This document shows positions 25,322-31,484 of a DNA stretch of 64,000 nucleotides, piece by piece (the stretch's first letter is position 1; each line of letters opens with the position of its first letter). The stretch is from Pseudomonas urmiensis. Its GTDB lineage: Bacteria; Pseudomonadota; Gammaproteobacteria; Pseudomonadales; Pseudomonadaceae. The position numbers and the translations under genes were made by a program. The stretch lies in assembly GCF_014268815.2 (NCBI RefSeq), contig NZ_JABWRE020000001.1:2857001-2921000 (forward strand). Direction: 5' to 3'. A model generated the notes under the pieces. The model worked only from the letters and a program-made list of their open reading frames with translations, was not told where the DNA came from and did no database searches.

Positions 25322-26124
25322 ACGCCCTTCCCGGCCGGCTCCCCGGCGCGCTTGATGTTCAACTGAGCAATGGCGACGCGGGTCTGTCGCTTGCGTAGGT
25401 ATGTGTCGACGCGACGGCGCTGGGATTCCTTGGCGCGCTCACGGTCTTTCTTGGCCTTGGCCGCCTTGAGGATGCAGCGCACCTCGGCGAGCTTTTCCCG
25501 GGTCTTGGCGCTGGCCTGCGGGCGCACTTCACCGGTCAGCAGGCCGGCGATGGCCTGGCCGTCATCGGTGATGGGCGCTATGCGCAGGTCGGCCAGATAC
25601 TTGGCCCCGATCTCGTGGGTGATGAGCTGGGCACGGACGGCGGATTCGATGGCCACCACGCGGCGCCCAGCGTCGTACCCCAGCGACACTTCCCACTTGG
25701 CCGGCTGATCCTCGGCGCGGGCGAAGCTCACCAGGCGCTCGTAGGCGCTCATGAAAGCCATTCGGGCGCCGACCTTGTCGCCAGCTTCAAGAATCGGCTC
25801 GGAGGCGATCATTGCTTGGCGGATTTCTGTGGTGAGCACCACGGTCTCGTGCTCATCACTGGCCGCCAAGGCAATCGACCACGCCTCATCCTTACCGGGA
25901 CGGGAATCAGCCGCGTGGATGTGCTTGAGGACCATGCCAAGCGAAAGGCGCCCTGAAGGCTCTCTACGGCACGCACGAAGCGCGCCCTTGATCACGTCAG
26001 GGTGATAGGCCGAAAGGTCCTCAGCGATGAGCTGCGCGCCTCCAGCGCTGATCACCTGCCCCATTGCCTCAGCGGTAGCGCAGATAGCACCGGCCAAAGA
26101 GGCGGTTTGTTCAGAGGAAAGCAT
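25318..26124 (-). CDS. Possible helicase-loader-like replication protein
   Basis: A 268-residue mostly helical protein directly downstream of the O-like gene, overlapping it by 14 bp: the place of lambda P. The N-terminus (AEDLSAYHPDVIKGALRACRRE followed by GRLSLGMVLKHI) has the short-helix pattern seen in proteins that pair with initiators, and the C-terminus is basic (KAKKDRERAKESQRRRVDTY). No P-loop is visible, so if a loader it is P-like rather than DnaC-like. Role inferred from context. Confidence 0.6.
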   Translation of the reverse strand: MLSSEQTASLAGAICATAEAMGQVISAGGAQLIAEDLSAYHPDVIKGALRACRREPSGRLSLGMVLKHIHAADSRPGKDEAWSIALAASDEHETVVLTTEIRQAMIASEPILEAGDKVGARMAFMSAYERLVSFARAEDQPAKWEVSLGYDAGRRVVAIESAVRAQLITHEIGAKYLADLRIAPITDDGQAIAGLLTGEVRPQASAKTREKLAEVRCILKAAKAKKDRERAKESQRRRVDTYLRKRQTRVAIAQLNIKRAGEPAGKGV

Positions 26125-27016
26125 TCCGCTGCCCTCCCTTGCCGTTCAGGATTGAGTCAGCCGCTTCCTGCGCCGCATTTATGTTCGCTTGGGTCTGCTC
26201 CTGCTGGCGGGCAGTCGTGGAGTTCATCTGGCGGTTGGTGACCCACTGGGTGTGGTAGGCCTCGGCCTTGGCCAGTAGGTCGCCCAGGTTGTGGCAGCCG
26301 TTGATCAAGCGCGCGTCGTTGATCGCCAGGAAGTACGCGGCCACATGGTGGGCGACCTCTATGCCGAGGCGGGCAATCAGCTGACCAACCTGCCCGGCGG
26401 TCTTCGCATTCCAGACCGGCCAAGCGTGGTAGCGCTTGCGATAGGCCATTGCATAGTTCGCCCAAGCCTTGAAGGTTTTGCAGGACTGGTCCTTCGGTCC
26501 TGGCATATCAGCTGGGATCTCGCAGCGCGGTTGCTGAGCCGTGAACGGAACCACGATACCTTCCGCGACCATGGCTTCAGCCTGGGTCGCAACAGGTTCA
26601 GTGACTGGTTCCTTTACTGATTCAAAAGAGTGACTGGTTCTGGGTGCATCTCCTGCACTACCCCCTAGTGAATCTGCTGCACTAGGGGGTGAACCTGGTG
26701 CACTACCCTGGTGAATCTGCTGCACTACCCCTAGTGAATCTGCTGCACCACTCAAGGTGAGGTAGTAGACGTTCGAGGAGTTGCCCTTTGGTCCACCCTT
26801 GCGGATCTCCTTGCGCAACAGGCCAGCACCGCACAGGGTGTTGATGTGGTTCATGACCGATCGCTTGCTGATCTCGCACTGATCAGCGACGTGTTGATAC
26901 GACGGCCAGCATTCGCCCATATCGTTGGCATTGTCGGCCAGCTTGATGAGCACCAGCTTGCGCAGCGGGTTGCCGACCTTGGTCTTCATGGCCTTGACCA
27001 TCAACTCCATGCTCAT
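26111..27016 (-). CDS. Replication initiator O-like protein
   Basis: A 301-residue protein. Residues ~18-90 form a winged-helix DNA-binding domain (NPLRKLVLIKLADNANDMGE; QCEISKRSVMNHINTL) typical of phage O-type initiators; residues ~90-135 are a low-complexity linker encoded by DNA iterons; the C-terminal half (CKTFKAWANYAMAYRKRYHAWPVW) is a conserved helical domain that would contact the helicase loader. The arrangement (initiator N-terminus, origin inside the gene, loader-like gene downstream) mirrors lambda O-P. Confidence 0.82.
   Translation of the reverse strand: MSMELMVKAMKTKVGNPLRKLVLIKLADNANDMGECWPSYQHVADQCEISKRSVMNHINTLCGAGLLRKEIRKGGPKGNSSNVYYLTLSGAADSLGVVQQIHQGSAPGSPPSAADSLGGSAGDAPRTSHSFESVKEPVTEPVATQAEAMVAEGIVVPFTAQQPRCEIPADMPGPKDQSCKTFKAWANYAMAYRKRYHAWPVWNAKTAGQVGQLIARLGIEVAHHVAAYFLAINDARLINGCHNLGDLLAKAEAYHTQWVTNRQMNSTTARQQEQTQANINAAQEAADSILNGKGGQRNAFL
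26644..26750 (-). repeat. Iteron array, putative replication origin inside the O-like gene
   Basis: Five imperfect 17-bp repeats of plus-strand GTGAATCTGCTGCACTA start at 26644, 26668, 26689, 26711 and 26734. Units 2 and 4 are identical; unit 5 differs by one base; units 1 and 3 differ by two each. Spacings are 24, 21, 22 and 23 bp, so the repeats fall in different reading frames: they are kept as DNA, not as protein. About 45 bp of AT-richer sequence with a repeated GTGACTGGTTC follows at 26597-26640, on the side where lambda ori has its AT-rich region. Confidence 0.75.
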
Positions 27017-27249
27017 GGCGTCACCTGCCGCGGCGCGAGCTGCCAGAGCGTATTGTTGCTCTGCGACTTATCAGAAACGACCAGACCCATCTTCTCCATG
27101 CGGTCGAGCTCCTGCCGGATCTTCCGCGTGCCGATCGCGCCATGCTGAAGGTGGTGGCGGAACCACCAGGTGCAGTACCAGCCGCGGGCCGACAGTTCGG
27201 GCTTGCTCATGTAGGCGACGATGTCGTCGCGGAGCTCTTGCCTAGTCAT
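27013..27249 (-). CDS. Small winged-helix-like protein
   Basis: A 78-residue protein (MTRQELRDDIVAYMSKPEL; IGTRKIRQELDRMEKMGLVV) with the helix-helix-strand pattern of a winged-helix DNA-binding domain. It overlaps both neighbours by 4 bp between the antirepressor-like gene and the O-like gene. A regulator or replication accessory is possible. Confidence 0.6.
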   Translation of the reverse strand: MTRQELRDDIVAYMSKPELSARGWYCTWWFRHHLQHGAIGTRKIRQELDRMEKMGLVVSDKSQSNNTLWQLAPRQVTP

Positions 27250-28061
27250 GCTGCACCCCGCACGGCCTTGTCGTGGGTGTGCAGGCCGTCCCAGTTCTTC
27301 TTCATGGGCAACTCACCAGCCAGGTACAGCTCGTACAGGCGCACGGCGCCCTTGCGCAGCAGGATCGGCGTGTAGCTGATGAACGCCTCGCGCCCGTGCG
27401 GCTTGATTTCCTGCTGATGCTCGGTCATGTACTTGTCGCGGGCGTAAGCGGCGACACGGTAGCGGGTACCGGACTTGCTCTCGTTGTAGAGCCAGTTGCG
27501 GCCCTCAAGGAAATGGCCCACCTGCATCACGTTGACCCCATTCAGGCCCTTGCAGAACTGAACGTGGCTCATGCCTTCCTTGAACAGGTTCTCCAGGTGG
27601 TCAATCTTCTTGGCCTGGGCCTGGACTTCTACGGTCAGCAGAACTCGAGCCTTTTCGGCGGCTTCCTTCTGCTCTACCTGGTCTGCCCAGGCGCGCGCAG
27701 CAGCCGCTGGATTGGTGAAGTCAGGTAGCGCGACAGCGACCTGATCCTCCAGCTCGCGCCAGCGCTTGATTACGGCCATGCGCATTGCAGCGCTGTAGCC
27801 TGTGAGCAGGCAGTCGGTATGCTCGCGATCCAGCCGGTACTCGGTCTGGGCGCGGTTCTGGCCGTCCAGATAGGTGCATCCAAAAGTGGATGCATCTTCA
27901 CCGAGGTCGGCGAGCAGCTTTTCGATGTCGCGCTTGACGTGGAAGTGCTGCTTCCCGGTCAGGTCAGCGATTTCACGCGACGACATCGTGCGCGCCACGA
28001 AATCGTGGTTCGCATTTTGTGGCGCGAGCCTTTGTAGGGCCTGTACACTTTGGGTCTGCAT
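27246..28061 (-). CDS. Rha / KilAC antirepressor-like protein
   Basis: A 271-residue two-domain regulator. Residues ~25-110 match the Rha domain (MSSREIADLTGKQHFHVKRDIEKLL; YRLDREHTDCLLTGYSAAMR); residues ~125-265 match the KilAC/ANT domain (LFKEGMSHVQFCKGLNGVNV; NWLYNESKSGTRYRVAAYAR). This combination is found in phage antirepressors that bind the lysogeny repressor and release lytic genes. A possible small plus-strand RNA covers its leader and two palindromes lie upstream, suggesting tight control. ATG 28061 has a weak ribosome site. Confidence 0.88.
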   Translation of the reverse strand: MQTQSVQALQRLAPQNANHDFVARTMSSREIADLTGKQHFHVKRDIEKLLADLGEDASTFGCTYLDGQNRAQTEYRLDREHTDCLLTGYSAAMRMAVIKRWRELEDQVAVALPDFTNPAAAARAWADQVEQKEAAEKARVLLTVEVQAQAKKIDHLENLFKEGMSHVQFCKGLNGVNVMQVGHFLEGRNWLYNESKSGTRYRVAAYARDKYMTEHQQEIKPHGREAFISYTPILLRKGAVRLYELYLAGELPMKKNWDGLHTHDKAVRGAA

Positions 28062-28070
28062 AGGTAAAAT
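28042..28070 (+). promoter_or_regulatory. Candidate plus-strand promoter opposite rha
   Basis: TGTACA (28042-28047), 17-bp spacer, TAAAAT (28065-28070), reading away from the rha start codon and toward a terminator 30 bp further on. The -10 box is near consensus, the -35 matches 4 of 6. It would start a transcript near 28077. Confidence 0.42.
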
Positions 28071-28076
28071 TCCTGA

Positions 28077-28126
28077 ACAGAGTTTTTGTTATGCAGAGAG
28101 CCGGGCCGCAATCCCGGCTTTTTTGT
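28077..28126 (+). ncRNA. Candidate ~50-nt antisense RNA over the rha leader
   Basis: A complete plus-strand terminator (AGCCGGG-CCGCAAT-CCCGGCT then TTTTTT, 28101-28126) stands where no plus-strand gene ends. With the promoter at 28042-28070 it would give an RNA of about 50 nt complementary to the 5' leader of the rha mRNA. Phage P22 controls its antirepressor with an antisense RNA (sar), so the arrangement makes biological sense. Untested; the hairpin may instead protect against plus-strand read-through. Confidence 0.4.
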
Positions 28127-28140
28127 CTCTGCGATTTGGC

Positions 28141-28182
28141 GTCCCTTATGAGGGACTGGCGCCCGGGTCCCTAATTAGGGAT
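28141..28182. promoter_or_regulatory. Pair of palindromic operator-like sites upstream of rha
   Basis: Two sites of the same design, 26 bp apart: GTCCCT-TATG-AGGGAC (28141-28156) and GTCCCT-AATT-AGGGAT (28167-28182). They lie in the gap between the small gene ending at 28190 and the antirepressor-like gene. They differ from the CI/Cro-type operators and so imply a second DNA-binding protein. Confidence 0.55.
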
Positions 28183-28189
28183 CGGACGG

Positions 28190-28402
28190 TTACCTCGGCG
28201 CCGCGAACGGCACTACGTTGCTGCTGTTGGGCTCCCCCCGCTGCGAGAGGAAGTGCGTGGCCTTCTTCAGGATCTGCGCGGCCAGCTCATCGGTGCTAAC
28301 ACCGACCTCTTCCGCCCAGGCCTCCAAGTCCGCAAAGTCACCCCTGCGGAACCGGGCTATCTCCACGTCGTGCTGCTGTACTGCTTCGTTTGCAGGCGAC
28401 AT
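28190..28402 (-). CDS. Small hypothetical phage protein
   Basis: A 70-residue protein (DFADLEAWAEEVGVSTDELAAQILKKA) with a helix-turn-helix or RHH-like middle and a short tail ending NVVPFAAPR. It is the last of a run of four tiny DNA-binding-like genes after cro. Role unknown. Confidence 0.6.
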   Translation of the reverse strand: MSPANEAVQQHDVEIARFRRGDFADLEAWAEEVGVSTDELAAQILKKATHFLSQRGEPNSSNVVPFAAPR

Positions 28403-28422
28403 TCATCCTCCCCTGGACCTAT

Positions 28423-28629
28423 TCAGGCCCTGGCCTTCTTCTCGTTGATCAGCGGCAGGTGGCCGTGCTCTTTCTTGAACGCCAGAGCGGCCAGGATGAT
28501 TTCCCGCGCCAGCACGCTGTGCTGCGCCTTGAGCTCCAGGGCGTAACCCTTCAGCTCGTTGAAGTCCTCGTCATCCAAGCGGACCTTGACCTGGTGGTCG
28601 TGGCGGTGTGCTTTGTCGTCGTAGGCCAT
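28423..28629 (-). CDS. Small ribbon-helix-helix-like protein
   Basis: A 68-residue protein with HDHQVKVRLDDEDFNELKGYA, a beta strand followed by helix as in ribbon-helix-helix DNA-binding proteins, then a second helix HSVLAREIILAAL. AGGGGA lies 8 bases before ATG 28629. It is a paralogue of the protein at 28897-29085 (same HD-x-x-(V/I)KVR(L/V)D core), suggesting local duplication. Confidence 0.65.
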   Translation of the reverse strand: MAYDDKAHRHDHQVKVRLDDEDFNELKGYALELKAQHSVLAREIILAALAFKKEHGHLPLINEKKARA

Positions 28630-28698
28630 CAAGTGATCCCCTGCTCGCTGCTGCTTCAGTAGGTCGGTCGGGCTTATCAGTTACGCGTCAGGGCCTAT

Positions 28699-28878
28699 TC
28701 AGGCCTTTCGGTGGAACGGCATTACTGCCCCCCGCGGACTGCGGGGCTTTGTTCGGTTGGCCAGTTCACGACGGATCAGGTCGGCTGCGAGCGCTTCAGG
28801 GCTGATGCCCCGTCTCGTCGCCTCTCGCTCCAGTTGCTCCATCAGTCCCTGGTCCAATCCGATGTCTTCAATCGGCAT
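28699..28878 (-). CDS. Tiny hypothetical protein, possibly RHH-like
   Basis: A 59-residue frame starting MPIEDIGLDQGLMEQLEREA with TAGGAGG 5 bases upstream. Helical (TRRGISPEALAADLIRREL), then a basic proline-rich tail. It lies between two RHH-like genes in the same direction, and its helix pair resembles an RHH C-terminal part. Function unknown. Confidence 0.6.
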   Translation of the reverse strand: MPIEDIGLDQGLMEQLEREATRRGISPEALAADLIRRELANRTKPRSPRGAVMPFHRKA

Positions 28879-28896
28879 GGGGCCTCCTACGGGCCT

Positions 28897-29085
28897 TCAG
28901 GCCACGTTCTGATCGCCGGTATTCTCCGAAGCCAAGGCGGCCAGCTGAGCCTCGAGCAGCTCACGACAGAGCACGGCGCGCTGGGTGCGGTGAAACTTGG
29001 CCAGCGCCTGAATCAGTTCGAACGTGTCCTCATCGACCCGGACCTTGATCTCGCGGTCATGCAGGTGATTGCGGTTGGCGTACAT
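28897..29085 (-). CDS. Small ribbon-helix-helix protein
   Basis: A 62-residue protein (HDREIKVRVDEDTFELIQAL; AVLCRELLEAQLAAL) with the beta-alpha-alpha pattern of Arc/MetJ-type dimers. Similar to the protein at 28423-28629. First accessory gene after cro in the leftward early operon, so probably an early regulator. Confidence 0.68.
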   Translation of the reverse strand: MYANRNHLHDREIKVRVDEDTFELIQALAKFHRTQRAVLCRELLEAQLAALASENTGDQNVA

Positions 29086-29115
29086 GCGGGAGTAGCTCCT
29101 TGCAGTTGGAATTGG

Positions 29116-29331
29116 TTAGGCGGCGACTTGTGCCGGCGGGAACGCATCATCAAGGGCGCAACTGGCGCCCAGGACGTTCAGCGCTTCCACGATTTGGCGC
29201 GCCTCTTGAAGGCCTGGATTCCTGAGGCCTGATTCGTAATTCGCCAGGCGGGACTGATTCCAGCCGAGCTGACGGCGCAGCGCTGCCTGGGTAACGCCAG
29301 CCCTTTCGCGGATCGTTCGGACTTGGTTCAT
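29116..29331 (-). CDS. Cro-like helix-turn-helix repressor
   Basis: A 71-residue XRE-type protein: VRTIRERAGVTQAALRRQLGWNQSRLANYESG is a standard helix-turn-helix. It is divergent from the CI-like gene with the operator region between them, the cro position. ATG 29331 follows GGAGGAAG. It would bind the OR sites and shut off the repressor during lytic growth. Confidence 0.85.
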   Translation of the reverse strand: MNQVRTIRERAGVTQAALRRQLGWNQSRLANYESGLRNPGLQEARQIVEALNVLGASCALDDAFPPAQVAA

Positions 29332-29356
29332 ACGGTCTTCCTCCATTGATGACCGA

Positions 29357-29385
29357 AGGATAAACACGAACCGTGTTAATTGCAA
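29357..29385 (-). promoter_or_regulatory. PR-like promoter for cro, with operator in the spacer
   Basis: Minus-strand TTGCAA (29380-29385), 17-bp spacer, TATCCT (29357-29362). The spacer contains the perfect 15-bp inverted repeat AACACG-AAC-CGTGTT (29363-29377), so a bound repressor would block RNA polymerase. Confidence 0.7.
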
Positions 29386-29422
29386 TCACAATAAGTGAAA
29401 GCCGGGTATTTCGTTTCGTGAT
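29363..29422. promoter_or_regulatory. Tripartite operator region OR
   Basis: Three 15-bp sites of consensus A(A/T)CACG-N3-CGTG(A/T)T: 29363-29377 (perfect repeat), 29385-29399 (ATCACA-ATA-AGTGAA) and 29408-29422 (ATTTCG-TTT-CGTGAT). Centres are 22 and 23 bp apart, close to the spacing of lambda OR1-OR3. They fill the gap between cro and the CI-like gene. Sites 2 and 3 are imperfect. Confidence 0.65.
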
Positions 29423-29434
29423 GAAATTCGGCGC

Positions 29435-30241
29435 ATGAACGAATCACTGAGCCAGCGCATCAAGCGCCTGAGAAAAGCCAAAGGGATGTCCCAGGCCCAG
29501 CTAGCTGAGGCCTGCGGCTGGAAATCGCAATCCCGAGTTGGTAACTACGAGGTCGGCACACGCGAGCCTACCCTGGCAGATATCGCCTCGATGGCAGCAG
29601 CCTTGGGCGTGGATCAGTCCGAGTTGCTCCTGAATTCGCCTGCGCCAGAGCCAGCTGCCGCGCCTGAGCGGAGCATGGCCGACCTTGTGAAGCAGATGCT
29701 CGCAAAGAGCGGAAAAGGCTTTTCCGAAGAGGCGCGCCGCCGACTTCTCGCAGCAGCTGAGGAGCCGCAACCGTCAAACGTGATTGAGGCTGAGTTCTCC
29801 CGCCCTGGCCTGGTTGGTGATGAGGTGTGGATAGCCCACTACGATGTCCGGGCGTCGATGGGCGGGGGTCAGAACGCGCACGATTTCCCAGAACTGATCA
29901 AGGACATTCGCGTCAGCCCGAGCCATCTCCGTGAGCTGGGCGTCGAGTTCGAAGAGCACTTCCACCTGAAGGTGGTCACCGGCTGGGGCCAGTCGATGGA
30001 GCCCACCATCAAGCACCGTGACCCGCTGATCGTGAATATCAACGTCCGCGAGTTCGTGGGAGACGGGATATACCTCTTCGTCTGGGATGACCTGCTCTAC
30101 ATCAAGCGCCTGCAGGTGGCTGATGAAGAGCACTACGAGATGATTTCGGACAACCCGAGGCACAAGGATCGTCTGATCCGCCGGGACATGACGTACATCC
30201 AGGCCCGGGTACTGCTGGTTTGGAATGCTCATTTGGTTTAG
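29435..30241 (+). CDS. CI-like lysogeny repressor (XRE + S24 peptidase domain)
   Basis: A 268-residue repressor. Residues ~7-65 are an XRE helix-turn-helix (QRIKRLRKAKGMSQAQLAEA; SRVGNYEVGTREPTLADI). Residues ~130-265 are a LexA/CI S24 domain with GWGQSMEPTI (Ser about 187) and LYIKRL (Lys about 223), the catalytic dyad. The linker contains no Ala-Gly or Cys-Gly pair, the usual self-cleavage site, so induction by RecA may be altered or replaced by an antirepressor. It has only a weak ribosome site. Confidence 0.9.
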   Translation: MNESLSQRIKRLRKAKGMSQAQLAEACGWKSQSRVGNYEVGTREPTLADIASMAAALGVDQSELLLNSPAPEPAAAPERSMADLVKQMLAKSGKGFSEEARRRLLAAAEEPQPSNVIEAEFSRPGLVGDEVWIAHYDVRASMGGGQNAHDFPELIKDIRVSPSHLRELGVEFEEHFHLKVVTGWGQSMEPTIKHRDPLIVNINVREFVGDGIYLFVWDDLLYIKRLQVADEEHYEMISDNPRHKDRLIRRDMTYIQARVLLVWNAHLV

Positions 30242-30271
30242 CGCCGTATCGCAACTCGCAAGAAGGAACTC

Positions 30272-30598
30272 ATGGATTTCTCTGATGATGTGCATCAAGA
30301 GCCCGACATTGAGATAACCCTTGATCAGTTCAAGGATTTTCTGTTCGAGGCAGAGCGGAGTGACAAGTGCCCAGTGTGCCCGCATCGCGGGGCTTGGAAC
30401 TTCTACATAGATAAGGCGCGCGGCCTTGGCGGGCAATCGCTGATGGCGCTAACGCCCATGATCTCAAGGTACCCAGAGTCTGAAGAGGACACCTATTACG
30501 TTCTGACCATGGATTGCCCTCAGTGCGGTTACATGAGCTACACGAACTCCAAGGCAGTTCTGGAATGGCTTCGCTCCAAGGAGAAGGGCGATGAGTAA
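30272..30598 (+). CDS. Hypothetical zinc-ribbon protein
   Basis: A 108-residue protein with two metal-binding-type pairs: CPVCPHRG near residue 33 and CPQCGYMS near 83, forming a probable zinc ribbon. It lies 30 bp downstream of the CI-like gene in the same direction and overlaps the next gene, so it is likely expressed in the lysogen. Function unknown; exclusion of other phages is a possible role for such genes. Confidence 0.65.
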   Translation: MDFSDDVHQEPDIEITLDQFKDFLFEAERSDKCPVCPHRGAWNFYIDKARGLGGQSLMALTPMISRYPESEEDTYYVLTMDCPQCGYMSYTNSKAVLEWLRSKEKGDE

Positions 30599-30896
30599 CA
30601 TCATCCAAGGCGGATGGAATGACAAAAATGGGTCCTCACGCCATACTGGCGGCAACGGAGGAGGATCTGACTTGGAAGCTCGCGTTGCAAGACTCGAAAC
30701 CCATGTCGAATACATCCGGCGCGATCTGGATGTAATGACTGCGGATCTGAAAGAGGTCCATAGCGATTTGACATCGATCAAGCGCCGCATGGCCTATCTA
30801 GGTGGTGCTGGATTTGTCGTGGCTGCAATATTTGCATGGGTCATCAACAACCGATTCGATGAGATTGTAAAAATCCTCACGAAGGTAGCCGGGTAG
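30591..30896 (+). CDS. Coiled-coil membrane protein
   Basis: A 101-residue protein: a glycine/asparagine-rich start, a coiled coil (LEARVARLETHVEYIRRDL) and one membrane segment (MAYLGGAGFVVAAIFAWVI). Similar small proteins are common next to phage repressors. It overlaps the zinc-ribbon gene by 8 bp and is followed by a terminator, so the three genes form a lysogenic operon with the repressor. Confidence 0.65.
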   Translation: MSNIIQGGWNDKNGSSRHTGGNGGGSDLEARVARLETHVEYIRRDLDVMTADLKEVHSDLTSIKRRMAYLGGAGFVVAAIFAWVINNRFDEIVKILTKVAG

Positions 30897-30904
30897 AATC
30901 CTGG

Positions 30905-30928
30905 AAAGCCCGCCTCGGCGGGCTTTTT
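30905..30928 (+). terminator. Terminator of the repressor operon
   Basis: AAAGCCCGCC-TC-GGCGGGCTTTTT, a near-perfect stem with T run on the plus strand and A run on the other side, so it can work for both the repressor operon (plus) and the DUF1654 gene (minus). Confidence 0.85.
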
Positions 30929-30936
30929 CATGCCCA

Positions 30937-31263
30937 TCAGAAAGGTGCCTCCTCCTCTACCCTCTCTTCCTCCCAATCCCTCTCCGCGACCAGGTCGTCT
31001 CGATCATCCGCGCTCTGCGGCTCCCACCGAACCGTCACGCTCTCGTCATCATTGAACGTCAGGTCCAGCTCCGGCGTCTCGGCCAGCAGGCCCATCACCT
31101 CCTCCCACTCCATGTCACCGTCCGTGTCCAGGCGATGGATCGTCACCCAACGCTGAGCCTGCGCGATCGGGTGATTGATCATCGACGAGACCCGCAGCCC
31201 CAAGCGTTCCAGACCGGTCATCTCCTGGCGCGCCTGCGGCACCGACTTCTTCTGCTTGGCCAT
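30937..31263 (-). CDS. DUF1654 family protein
   Basis: A 108-residue protein of the DUF1654 family, common in Pseudomonas phages and genomes: GLERLGLRVSSMINHPIAQAQR, a middle WEEVMGLLAETPELDLTFND and TVRWEPQ. ATG 31263 is preceded by GGAGGAA. It lies on the minus strand just beyond the OL-like operators, transcribed toward the repressor operon, and so may be controlled by the repressor. Function unknown. Confidence 0.8.
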   Translation of the reverse strand: MAKQKKSVPQARQEMTGLERLGLRVSSMINHPIAQAQRWVTIHRLDTDGDMEWEEVMGLLAETPELDLTFNDDESVTVRWEPQSADDRDDLVAERDWEEERVEEEAPF

Positions 31264-31311
31264 TCCTTCCTCCATTAACTGTACATCCATCCAGTATTGA
31301 GCAGAGCATAC

Positions 31312-31416
31312 ATCACGCCTTGTGAAAGGTGAACACGCTTCGCTTGGAAGAATTTCAACACGGCTTCGAAAAAATAAATCACATTTCGTGTTGACACGAA
31401 AAACACATTGCGTGAT
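31312..31416. promoter_or_regulatory. OL-like operator cluster
   Basis: Sites matching the OR consensus: 31378-31392 (ATCACA-TTT-CGTGTT) and 31402-31416 (AACACA-TTG-CGTGAT), centres 24 bp apart, plus weaker ones at 31312-31326 (ATCACG-CCT-TGTGAA) and a half-site at 31357-31371. An 18-bp perfect inverted repeat TTTCGTGT-TG-ACACGAAA (31384-31401) lies over the -35 box of the rightward promoter. Together they suggest repression of both the rightward early operon and the DUF1654 gene. Confidence 0.62.
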
Positions 31417-31419
31417 ATT
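31391..31419 (+). promoter_or_regulatory. PL-like promoter of the rightward early operon
   Basis: TTGACA (31391-31396), 17-bp spacer, GATATT (31414-31419), overlapping the two best OL-like sites. It reads into the leader region and the plus-strand early genes from 32.05 kb to 45.8 kb. Confidence 0.65.
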
Positions 31420-31472
31420 TGCCTCAACACCGCAGTCACTCACGAGGGACTGCAGAGGCCCTCACAGGCCGC

Positions 31473-31484
31473 CGCTCTTTCACA
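31473..31484 (+). promoter_or_regulatory. boxA-like antitermination site
   Basis: CGCTCTTTCACA differs by one base from the boxA core CGCTCTTTAACA used for NusB/S10-dependent antitermination in lambda nut sites and rRNA operons. It lies about 50 bp downstream of the expected PL start, the right place for a nut site. A GGCC-CTCACA-GGCC hairpin precedes it; no clear boxB is seen after it. Confidence 0.5.

Noticed and set aside
26597..26760. Repeats in the O-like gene considered as a CRISPR array
   Set aside because: Units are imperfect, spacing leaves only 4-7 bases between repeats, and they lie inside a coding gene; iterons fit far better.
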